A DNA stretch of 64,000 nt, taken from NCBI GenBank assembly GCA_033297075.1, contig MU858196.1, positions 1 through 64,000 on the forward strand, written 5' to 3'. Position numbers and translations under genes: made by a program. Of this stretch, positions 54,771 to 64,000 are shown piece by piece. The notes below the pieces were generated by a model. The model saw nothing but the letters and a program-made list of their open reading frames with translations. It was not told the DNA's origin and made no database searches. The number at the start of each line of letters is the position of its first letter. The stretch's first letter is position 1. Source of the DNA: Rhypophila decipiens (lineage: Eukaryota > Ascomycota > Sordariomycetes > Sordariales > Naviculisporaceae).

Positions 54771-56994
54771 CTAAAGGTCATCCACATCCGAGGCATGATC
54801 ATACCCCTCGTCTTCATCCTCCGAGGTAGAAGCGCTGTCGGCATCGTCCTCAGTGTCAGAGCCACTGTCATCCTTCCCGGAGATTCTCCTACGTTTCCGG
54901 GACCGCTGACCCTCGGGCTTATTCTGCAGCTCTTCCATATCGTAGACAGAATCAGGCAACTCGACATCCTTTGGCGCCGTGACGATGCCGAACTGGCTAC
55001 AGCACCCCCCTCCAGGAGCACTCGCTCCGTAGAAGCCGATGATGCGCTGGCCTTCGTCTGGTACTGTTTCGTGTTAGTATAACCATCCAAATGGCTGGAT
55101 TGTCTCGGCTTTGTGACTTACCCAATACGTGGACACTGTCGCGATTAGATCCGCAGTTCAACGCCCCTCTAGCACTCCCATTCGAGAGCCAGATCCTTAG
55201 TCCTTCCAGCGTTCCCCCAGGGGCATTTACCCCCACCTTGACTACCTCAACGCCTTTTCGGATGGCAATCTTCCTTGCTTGATGCCCACCCATATGGGGA
55301 TCATCATCGCCATGACGACCGCGAGGACCACAAGGAACCTGGGTCCCATCCCGATAATGGACAATGGCACCATCAAGCCAAGATCCAACTCTGACATCAA
55401 TCTTTGACGCATCGACCAGCTGACCATTCTTGCCGCGCCTCTTCAGCATCACGGCCCATTCCCAGGAGGAGTCGTCGTCGTCGGCTCTATCCACGTCGCC
55501 AACCGCCTTTTTCATCAGCCGGATCATCGTGCCCGGGACGCGAATCCGCGACCTCTTGCTCAAAAACTTCCAAACATTACCCTTCCTCTTCTCCTCCCCG
55601 TTCATCCCAACCGCCACCAGCTCCAGCGGCTTGGACCTGTCGAACCGTTTCTCCAGCTCCGCCACTTTCAGGACCACCTCCTTCACTGGCTTTTGCAAAG
55701 ACGGGACCGGCTCAATCTCCCCATTCAAGATGACAACACCAACTCCAGCCTCACACTTGATCCTCACACCTTCCTCCTCCTCGTCCACAATCTCAAGCAC
55801 AGGCTCGGCCCTATCCATCTTCTTGTCAGACGGCAACGCAAAGGCTTCAAGCGCCTTGAACCTTAACAAGTCCCGAACATCCCAACGACACTTATTCGTG
55901 GCCACCGCATTTGCCTCACCCGGAACAAACCACCTGACCCAATCAGGCGAATACCCGCGGATCATGATGCCACTCGAATGCGGCGCCCCAAAGGCATGTC
56001 CAACCTCGTGCAGAAAAGCCCCTTGGCCAACTGCACAAGCCTGCCACATGGTCACGCACTCACCACAATCATTCCCCACACTCTCTCCCGGAACGGTCTT
56101 ATCCGTCAGACAGATAGTGACGTCCTCGATGAACCTCGGCCAGGCATACGTCAGATGCGAGCCAAAGATACCGAGAGACAGACCATCGGGGTCATGGGCG
56201 CCCAGCGCGGCATGGCCGACGATTAAGTTCTGAGTGATGTCAAAGTGGCTGTCTAGAATAAGACCGGCCACTGTGACAGGCCCCTCAAAAGGCGGACCAT
56301 GAGCCTTCAACGCTGACGAAAATATTTCATGCAGAGAACCAGCATCTTTTGCGTTGGGGTTTTGTTGTGCGCGGTCGGCTTGGCGCAGATCGGCAACGGT
56401 GTGTTCGGTGCGGACGAGGTGGATCCTGGGGACCGGGGAGGAGCTGGATTTATTGTCGAGGTGAGCCTGGCTGAGGGTGCAAGAGGACGAAGAAGATGTC
56501 CATTCTTCCTCGAGGCGGAAAGAGCGGCGCGAGAGACCATTGAGTCGAAAGTCTTCGGCCGTGACGGCTTGCCACATTAGCGCTGTCATGCGGAACTTGG
56601 CGATGGCTGCCGAGAGGGAGGAGTGCGTGCTAGAAAGCGAGGGGAATCTTGATGGCGGGCAGTCGATCAGGAGGGGCGAGTCTTTGGCGATGAGTATGGC
56701 CAGGTGGAGTGGTGGGGTCTGTAGGAGTGGGATGTAGCGGACGGTGAGGGTTAGCGACTCGGGTCTGTTGGAGCAGATGGTGATATTGTTGTTGCCCGGT
56801 GCGAGGATGAGGAGGGCTTTGAAATCGCGGGACTCGGACACGAGCCATTGCTGGTCGGGGAAGATTGTCTTGCCGCCATCGTCCACCGTGGAAATGGTGA
56901 TGCAATTGGCTTCCTCATCGTCGGATCGGCCGGTGACCAGGACGCATCGCTGGTAAATTTCCTCGCCATCCTGGATGTTGGTAAGAGAGATCAT
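54771..56994 (-). CDS. Putative zincin metallopeptidase with jacalin-like C-terminus
   Basis: Two exons, 56994-55122 and 55063-54771, giving 721 aa. The zinc site is HEVGHAFGAPH at 329-339 (HExxH plus a third His), followed by SSGIMIRGY, which could supply a Met-turn. The overall layout matches the fungal putative zinc metallopeptidase family that includes yeast YIL108W. The C-terminal part contains beta-strand repeats typical of jacalin-like lectins (RVGSWLDGAIVHYRDGT, LEGLRIWLSNG, IIGFYGASAPGG), and then a basic plus acidic Ser/Asp/Glu tail. No signal peptide, so it is probably cytosolic. The 58-nt intron splits the lectin-like domain. Confidence 0.82.
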
Positions 56995-57628
56995 GTTTTC
57001 TTGCTCGACCGGTGAAAACGAATTGGTCTAGAGGATGATGGCAATTGAAAGTTGATCGTGCAAATGGGAAAGAGAAGGGACGGAAAACAGCTGCTACTTG
57101 TATTCAAATTGAGACGCATTGACAGGACGGGGTCCGAGAACCTAGCATGTAGAAGATAAAGATGCTCGTGGGGCACAGAACAGGCAGAAAAACCAAAAGA
57201 CCTCGTCGCGAGTCCACACGGTGAAGGCAGAGTTGTACAGGAGAAGGCACGGCACAGCGACGCGAGAACAACGAAAAGTCCCATGATGAAAGTGGTCAGA
57301 CCGTGGAGCCAACGCCAACCGAGCAGGTCCGACCCAGCCGTACCAGCCAGGCAGACCAGGCAGCAACGGGGCTGTCTCCACTTTGCGATGGAGATTGTGT
57401 GGGAACTTCAAGATAAGAGCTGGTTCGAGGAATGTGTTAAATGAAGCAAAGATGCTTTTTGTAATAAATAATAAATGTAAAAGACTTTGTCGAAAAAGTA
57501 TTCAGAGGTTTACATCGTATCATCGTTTTCGGTGGTAAGGTGTCATGCCCATGGTGTTGCATTGAAGCTATTCCAGGTTTCATGCTTTTAATGTCTTGAG
57601 GGTTAGGGTTATATACGTGATCAAGTAC
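56995..57628. other. Intergenic with a short telomere-like motif
   Basis: The metallopeptidase promoter and the 3' flank of the tyrosinase. Two TTAGGG-type units at 57598-57610. No gene is seen. Confidence 0.5.
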
Positions 57629-59844
57629 TCAGGCACTCCCCGGCATCAACTGATCATACTCGTCGGGCCTAGCACCCACTTCCTTTCCACGGGTGACCTC
57701 CGGCAAGGCCTCATAGTGCGAGTACTTGGAGATCACGCCGCCTTGTTCATCCACTGAGCTCTCTCCGCTGACCATTGAGTAAAGAGGGTGGTGCTTGCCT
57801 TTTCCCTTGAGAACAAACACTCTGGTGTTGCCCAGTTCGCTCCAAGGGATGATGGTTCCTTGAGTCTGTTTTTCAACCCGTTTTGTTAGTATTTTTGTGG
57901 ATCTGGTGACAAGTAAGAAGAAAGTAAAAAAGGTGTGAGAGGATGAGAGAGAGTGGAGAGGAAACTTACATTGACAGCAATCCAAGAAAGCCTATCAGCC
58001 AAATAACCCCTGACCGCATCGCCATCAAACGGACTGTCAATCTCGGTAATGTTGCTATTCGCAGCATCATGGTACAGCGGGATGGTCAAGGACACGGAAG
58101 CCCTAGACAAAACACCATCGTTGTGCTGCTGAGCGCAGTTGGGACATACACTGGCTGCCTCGCTCCCGGCGGTGTTACTGGTCCCCGGAACCATCGAACT
58201 GCTAAATGTGTACACCGATCCAACATGACGGGGGAGCTCCGAGACGGTAGTGGCTACATGGCCAGCACCGAGGATGCTCGGAGCGGCCTGAGCTGTCCCC
58301 AGGGACTGGATGGTCTCCTGCTGCGGTGCATCGCCGAGGAAGAAGTGGATCGTGTACGGTGAGCCTCGGTTATGGCCGTATCGGTCGTAGATGACGTTGA
58401 TGACATAGTCATCCACGCCCTGGTCTGCGAACAAGGCCGAACCGCCAACCTCCCCATGGGACGAGAAGACACCGTGGCGGTCCTTGAGAATGACGTCGCC
58501 CGTGTGAGGGTATGAATCGGTGATGTGGCTCCGGATCCGCTGCTTGTAGGCGGCGTCGTCTTCGCCGGTGCGGCGTTGGAGAACGTCATACTGGTACCCC
58601 AGGGTTGTCCAGTCCCTGATGTCGTTGGAGTTGAAGTAGTCAACACCCCTCTCGCCGTCGAATTTGTGGCGGAAAGGAGGGAGGTCGTCAAGGGGGGATG
58701 GCGTGTCTTTGTCTGTGAACCAAACGTCATCGTACAGGGTCTGCCACATGGCAAAGTAGTGGTCGATGTTGCAGTGATGCATGAAGAAGATGGGGTCGAA
58801 CGCGGCGACAGGCACGTCCATCATGTGGCCGATTCCGCTCTTGTAGGTATCGCCACCGACAAAGTTGTGCAAGTTGTTGTGGATGTACTCGAGCGAGATC
58901 CACTCCTTCCAATGCGGGTCAGTTTTGGGATTGTGCATGACGGTGGACGAAAACTCTGCCCAGGTGGGATTCTTGTCTCCGAGCAAGAGGCGGTAGACCA
59001 GGTCGCTGACCGCTAGCTTCTCGATGTGGAGGTCCGGGTCAGCTGAACCGTAGTATTTATGGGCGTTGATGGCTTTGGCGATTTGTTCTGCATTGCTCTT
59101 TCCTTCGGATTCTTGCTCCGTGGGCTCGGGGTGATGTACGCCATACCGGCTCGTTCCGGAGCATTTCGACCAGGGGTGATCGTCAGAGTCGTCGACAGTG
59201 TACGGAGAGGGGAGATCTCCCATTCTCGTGAGCTTCCCGTCCTTGTACAGCTGGTATCGGTACAGTGGGTTGTCGACGGGTAGGGGAATAGGCAGAGTCC
59301 CGTCGGCGTTCGGAGGCTGACGGACCTCGATCTCGGCGGGTTTGAATAACTCTGGAATCTCGCCCTCGTAGGAAGGACGAGCCCAGTCCCAATAGGGCAG
59401 GCGGAAGGAGTCTTTTCCCTTGATCCAGGTTTGTTTCTCGGCGTCGCTGTTGAACTTGAGCTCGTTTTCAATGACCTCGTTCATGATCTGCCACAGGGTC
59501 TGCTCAAAGAGGGCCATGTACGGCCGGTGCCAGGTTGGGAAGGTCAACAGGTTGTGGTTGCAGTAGATGAAGTGATCATCACCATAGTCGTGCTGGGGTC
59601 CCTTGGAGTAGTCCCAGCTGACCCCGTATGGCCAACCATGGATGCCGGCGATCTGGAAGTACGAGAGCCGGTCCGTGTACGGGCGCTTGTACCATCGGAT
59701 CAGGGCGCGGATGAAGAGCGAGACCTGGATGCTCTCCTTGGGCTTGTCGGTGGCAAACGCAGTGAACTCCTTCCGGATTCCTGGGCTTCCATCCACAGGC
59801 GGGATGCCCCGAATGTCGACGAACTGATATCCTGGTGGAGGCAT
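57629..59844 (-). CDS. Tyrosinase (type-3 copper polyphenol oxidase)
   Basis: Two exons, 59844-57970 and 57865-57629, giving 703 aa. ATG 59844 is used; the frame is open above it but has no ATG. The CuA site comprises IHGWPYG (His69), YCNHNLLTFPTWHR with His97 and His106, and Cys95 two residues before His97, which matches the Cys-His thioether of fungal tyrosinases. The CuB site is IHNNLHNFVGG and DPIFFMHHCNIDHYFAMW. After the catalytic core, a C-terminal extension carries a CxxC motif (CPNC), which in fungal tyrosinases helps copper loading and is removed on activation. The enzyme hydroxylates phenols and oxidises diphenols to quinones, as in melanin formation. No signal peptide, which is usual for this group. 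Confidence 0.92.
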
Positions 59845-60515
59845 GGTGGAATTTAGATGACTGTGAAAAATGATGATTTCGTTTGTGAGCGACAACGAGG
59901 CCGTGGTTGAGAGATGGGATCGTAACGATGGTTATTGAGACAAGAGAAAGGCAGATTCGGGCGAGAAGAACGACGTATAAGTACTTTTGGTGACCACATA
60001 CCTATTCAACTTTTTCCCACCATCTAAAAGCTTGACGAGTTCGGATATCACGGCAACTACTTCCCCATGATCGAATGTCTGGCGGGTGATTGTTGCCAAG
60101 ACATTTTCAGCGCGCCACGAGAAGACCGGGAAGAGTTCTAGATCCGCAAGCTCACAGCTGTCTCCGGAACTCAGCTGGCGCCAGTCGCCGTTCTAGACCT
60201 CTTCTGATATCTCGGAGTGGGGGATGCAGCATCGGGCGTGATAGTCACCAAAATAGTCTAGCCTATCCTGCAACTGATCCGTTCCGGAACATGCGCCGGT
60301 CCCTCCGCTCCGTAAATCCATATCACATTCTGTTAGGTCTTAAGTTGAAGTCTGTTGACAATATCACATCCGGATACATAGTATTTATTCAGCATTACTC
60401 TTTCTCGGGGCTGGGTCCTAAAAGAGAAACGCTTGCAGGAGTGCATATACAAAACCCTCCTAGTTAAATTGTAAAATTCCATAACTTAGCCATCCTGTCA
60501 TTTTTTCTGCTGCAG

Positions 60516-60831
60516 ATAAAGGCGCCTAATATTCAGGCACCACTACTTTCATATACAAGCACTAGTCCAATTTCACTTTCTCAAGGCATTTATTCCAACT
60601 GGTTAAGGCCTCTATTCTAGCCAGTCAAGGCATTTATTCAAACCAGTCAAAGTATTTATTCTGACTAGTCAAGGCATCTATTCTAATTCAGTCAAGACAT
60701 ATATTCAAGCTAGTCAAGGCATTTATTCAGGCAGTCAAGGCATTTATTCAAGCCAGTCAAAGCATTTATTCAAGCCAGTCAAAGCATTCTTTCTAATAAG
60801 AGTAGTGCCTGTATATCAGGCGCTTATATAA
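60516..60831. mobile_element. MITE-like element carrying an internal minisatellite
   Basis: The ends are imperfect inverted repeats of about 25-29 bp with core GCGCCTAATATTCAGGCA (left, 60523-60540) and GCGCCTGATATACAGGCA (right, opposite strand, 60806-60823). Most arm differences are transitions. A TA duplication is possible but not sure. Nearly all of the interior is the 22-bp tandem array at 60581-60800. No coding capacity. Confidence 0.6.
60581..60800. repeat. Minisatellite, ten 22-bp units
   Basis: Ten head-to-tail units with consensus TCAAGGCATTTATTCAAGCC plus AG fill 220 bp with no gap. Units differ by one to five bases, and the outer ones are most diverged, as expected for an ageing array. 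Confidence 0.9.
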
Positions 60832-62117
60832 AGAAAGAAAAAAGAGATTTTAGCAGACTCGTAACGCGTATTTCATCAATAACTTAGCATTACAACCCTC
60901 TTTGGTCTACCTCCAGACGACCGGACTGTTCCATTTCCTCAGGTAGCCTCATCTAGCACCAGCAATAGATTCATCATTTCTGTCCATGTGCTTCGGCCAA
61001 GACTAGCTCCCTACGAGTTAAGGCTGTTGAGGCCCTGATATTCCCTGGGGATTAAGAAGCTCGCTTCTATTCATCCACGCCTACACCCTCGAAGTCTCCG
61101 CTAGCTCGGCGATGCTAACACCATATACGAATATTCTGAACAGCATAAACAAGCTTTCTCATTGCTGGAAAAGCCGGAGTCGTGACGACGATGTTTTGGA
61201 GTTGGGAAGAATGAGGTTTCAATTCTCGGCGGTCTTATTGATAGAAGGGGCTAATATACACGGAATTAGGTTACACTCCAAGCTCCCACCTGTCTCTCCG
61301 AAGAGAGGAAACATGGTACAAAGGCAGTGAAACCCTAATTACTCGGTTATTATGTTCACTGAGGCAACCATATCGGTTCCGATTCCTTACCCGGCTTTTC
61401 CTCTCAGCATGTCCTCTCGCTTGTTCTCGTAGCACGGAAGATGGACTTCCGGACGAACTCGCTTAGGGCCGACCGGTCATGAGTGGGACTCGGCGCATTG
61501 AACGAGGGCTCCCAAGCTCGGAAGCAAGCGAAAAAGTCGTCGAGGAATGTTTTAGCTCGAGGAAACAGTCGTGGTCACCGGGAAATTAAATGCTACGCAA
61601 AGCCGCAAATAGCATTACGTCTTTCTAAAATTCCGGGGGATTTTGCCGTTCTGCTGCATGTTGGCCAGGCGAGATGGAGGGCCGGGACGACCTCATGTTG
61701 GGACCACTGGCATTCCGGCAGAGGTCGTCCGCGTTTTGACTGGCCGACCAAATGTCTCGGCAATATCTCCACACTGCAAGGTCATACAAAGAGCAGCTAC
61801 ATCAAGGCCGCATCAGGTCCTTGTGTAGAATAGGTACCGATACAGCTTGGGAACTTGGGCCATGATTTCTTACTGCCGGTCCTCGGTGGGTGTTTTGAGC
61901 GTGATCATGGGTAGGATTGCGTGTTCTAGGCATGTGGCATCAAGTCACCACAACTGGGACACCCCCTCTAATTCGTACTCGGCGGTTGAAACGATGCAGT
62001 ATTCTTCGTGGGTATTTGAGTCTGGGTCGGCCCTGCATACTCGGCGGGGCCCCGACTCTTTCACTCCCACCAGCATCTGCTCTGGTTACCCAGCGGGAGA
62101 GCGAGGTATTGCCCAAC

Positions 62118-63041
62118 ATGCCCTTCACCATAAGCACCCATATGGCCTTCTTGGCCGGCTTAGGCGTTGCCCTGGCTCCTCTGGCTGTTCCTTGGTTGAA
62201 ACAACTTGTTCTCGCCGACCAAGTCGGGCTGATTTCACCGCTGAATCAGTCCATATCCTCGACCAAGCAGAAGCTCGCACAGCTCCTCCCTAGTCACGAC
62301 CAAGAAACGAGCTTCATATGCCAGCCACAAAACTACACGACCCAAATTATATCTCTTGACCCGCTGGTCATGTACATCCACAACTTCCTTCACGAGAAAG
62401 AGATTGAAAACATCCTCGCCGTATCCGAGCCCCTGCTGAAACCCTCGACCGTCACGAAAGACGGCGTGACCACCCGTTCGGAATACCGAACATCGTGGAG
62501 TGCCGAAGTCCCGCGCGAGAACCCCGCCGTCCAGTGCATCGAGGAAAGAGTGTGGCACTTCATGGGCACAATGATGGCGCGGGGCAGGGACACCGTCGAA
62601 CCGCCCCAGATTGTGCGGTATACCTCGGAGCAGAGGTTCAAGGTACACCACGATTGGTACGAGGGCCCACAGCGGGAGCGGCTGGGCCGTCGCAGGGCAT
62701 GGAACCGGCTTGCGAGCTTCTTTGCCATCATGCAGGACAACTGCACCGAGGGCGAGACGTATTTCCCGCACGTCATGCCGTACACGGACGCTTCGAGAGA
62801 CTCGGCGGTTGATAGGGAGAACAAGGTGTGGAGGGGACACGAGGATGGGGGCTTGGCTTTTCGGCCTATAAGAGGGAACGCGCTCTTCTGGGTGAACCTC
62901 TTTCCGAACGGGCAGGGAGACGAGAGATTGGCTCACGCCGGGCTGCCCGTGAAAATGGGCGTAAAGACGGCCATGAATATCTGGCCGAGGCGGTATACGG
63001 GACCTGATGCGTGGGATCCTCCAACTGCGCAGTCTGTTTGA
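62118..63041 (+). CDS. Prolyl 4-hydroxylase-like 2-oxoglutarate/Fe(II) oxygenase
   Basis: A single exon of 307 aa. The N-terminus has a hydrophobic segment at about 9-31, likely a signal anchor. The Fe(II) site is HHD (His177, Asp179 as HxD) and His273 (LAHAG), with the 2-oxoglutarate-binding Lys283 (MGVKTAMNIW). The strand motif GETYFP at 212-217 is typical of the prolyl 4-hydroxylase alpha-subunit fold. The reaction in this family is hydroxylation of a peptidyl or small-molecule substrate with succinate and CO2 as co-products. The substrate in fungi is unknown. ATG 62118 is preferred over an upstream in-frame start at 61917, because the extra 67 residues are basic and uncharacteristic. Confidence 0.86.
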   Translation: MPFTISTHMAFLAGLGVALAPLAVPWLKQLVLADQVGLISPLNQSISSTKQKLAQLLPSHDQETSFICQPQNYTTQIISLDPLVMYIHNFLHEKEIENILAVSEPLLKPSTVTKDGVTTRSEYRTSWSAEVPRENPAVQCIEERVWHFMGTMMARGRDTVEPPQIVRYTSEQRFKVHHDWYEGPQRERLGRRRAWNRLASFFAIMQDNCTEGETYFPHVMPYTDASRDSAVDRENKVWRGHEDGGLAFRPIRGNALFWVNLFPNGQGDERLAHAGLPVKMGVKTAMNIWPRRYTGPDAWDPPTAQSV

Positions 63042-64000
63042 TAACCGTTCTGGAGCTCTTTGGTTTACTGCAGTTTGCTCAATGCTCAATGACAAGGTTC
63101 TGGGAACGTCGTCTCGATCCTGGGTCATCCTGTGTCCACTCACGAATCCATCTCTGTTCGCATCAGTCACTCCGATGTGCCCATGTGTTTGGCTGAGTCG
63201 TCTATTTAGACTTCTGGTGATCGATCTCCCATACCAGTACATGTAACATGTCCGTGTAAGTCGATGGATGCGGCACACTCCACCGGAGAGTGGGTCCGGG
63301 GTCTCGCTACGACCCGATCCTCGGGCCCTGCCGCCCATCCGGGTCCACTCTCTACACGCTCTGCCATGCAAGCATGGCGGTGGTTGTTCAGCCTGGCCCG
63401 CCTTGGCGGACGGGTCACGGCAATGCTGATGGCCGGGACGTGCAAGGCTCATCACTGCGCCTTTGCCTAACCTGCGAACCCGTGGCAACGATGCACGACA
63501 GGGTGGAGTTCATATATTCGAGGCTTATTTTACTTGGTGCGCCTCCTTTTCCTCCATTGCGGTCAAATATTGACGGTTCCTATGATCGTAGTGGAAATGC
63601 AAAGTTGCAAACCCCCCAATGTGTTTTCTTCAATTTCATCATCTTACTAAACGTGCTCATTGGCCAGCCTCGGGAACACCATCCCACACTAGTAGTCCCA
63701 AAGCTCCGCAGGTTACGCCACGAGCGCGAGATTTATCCCCTTCTTTGCTGCTCTATCTGTTCCATTCCGGCAATTCGAGCAGCTCCAAGTCTTTCATTTC
63801 GCCGTCTTCTCTACCTACAGCTGTTCTGGCTGCTCTTCGGATGTGGATCTCGTATTGCTCGTGCATAGATGATTCTTCGGTCAAGGGGTGTAGCCTAAAG
63901 AAGCCTCCAGCATGAAAATGGCCCAAATGTGTTGCTAATGCCACGAGCTGACTTCTACTTATACGGTTATTTCACCCACTTCCTTTGCTACGATGGTGAA
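63042..64000. other. Intergenic to window edge, no gene seen
   Basis: The 3' flank of the oxygenase gene and 0.9 kb without a convincing frame. Small open stretches at 63290-63868 and 63619-63915 lack domain signals. A gene might start beyond the window. Confidence 0.45.

Larger units (their letters stand above)
59845..62117. other. Long intergenic region with a TIR-bounded minisatellite
   Basis: 2.3 kb without a supported gene. It contains a repeat-bearing element at about 60516-60831 and AT-rich flanks. The stretch from 61480 to 61830 is moderately open in several frames but has no recognisable protein. A longer open frame also runs into the prolyl-hydroxylase gene from 61917; ATG 62118 is preferred for that gene. 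Confidence 0.45.

Noticed and set aside
54997..55122. Minus frame of the metallopeptidase read through the intron to an early stop
   Set aside because: The intron with good donor, acceptor and frame-restoring phase gives the lectin-like C-terminus; the read-through tail has no similarity.
62235..63488. Long minus-strand open frame across the prolyl-hydroxylase gene
   Set aside because: Its composition (Arg- and Pro-rich, His-rich) is that of an antisense shadow of GC-rich coding sequence; the plus strand has all catalytic motifs.

Overview
The window reads as genomic DNA of a filamentous ascomycete (Pezizomycotina; a Sordariomycete is my guess, not shown). The signs are 55-105 nt introns with GTRNGT donors and CTRAC-type branch points, HET and NACHT proteins, a GH47 mannosidase, many P450s, TTAGGG-type telomere motifs and small DNA transposons. 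No tRNA, rRNA or CRISPR was found.

Layout. 1-9 kb: a C2H2 zinc-finger protein (+), a trichodiene-synthase-like class I terpene cyclase (-) and a multi-pass membrane protein (-). 10-16.6 kb: a decayed three-gene secondary-metabolite locus, made of an O-methyltransferase, a cytochrome P450 and a divergent A-T-TE NRPS-like synthetase. All three carry inactivating lesions, and the methyltransferase is split by a hAT-type non-autonomous transposon. 18-20 kb: a secreted GMC oxidoreductase. 22.8-34.6 kb: two paralogous beta-propeller genes sharing one intron position, which flank a housekeeping block (Vam7-type SNARE, EB1/Bim1/Mal3 protein), a dead family-8 glycosyltransferase, a Harbinger-like MITE and a small secreted cysteine-rich protein. 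35-43 kb: a P450, a NACHT ATPase and an aspartyl-protease-like membrane protein. 43-49 kb: GH47 mannosidase and a CorA-like transporter. 49.5-54 kb: truncated HET and protein-kinase genes joined head to head, then a second intact P450. 54.7-63 kb: a zincin metallopeptidase with a jacalin-like C-terminus, a type-3 copper tyrosinase and a prolyl 4-hydroxylase-like enzyme, with a TIR-bounded minisatellite between the last two.

How it fits together. Conserved secretory, vacuolar and cytoskeletal genes (Vam7, EB1, GH47, zincin) alternate with accessory genes (P450s, terpene cyclase, GMC oxidase, tyrosinase, candidate effector, NLR/HET proteins) and with gene wreckage. This mosaic is typical of a dynamic, possibly subtelomeric, part of a fungal chromosome. 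The clearest unusual signals are the coherent decay of the NRPS-like locus, the HET/kinase junction, the long in-frame extension beyond the Vam7 stop codon (UGA-CGG), and the TIR-bounded minisatellite.

Exon boundaries were worked out by hand from splice signals and reading-frame continuity. Names rest on motif recognition; no database search was possible.
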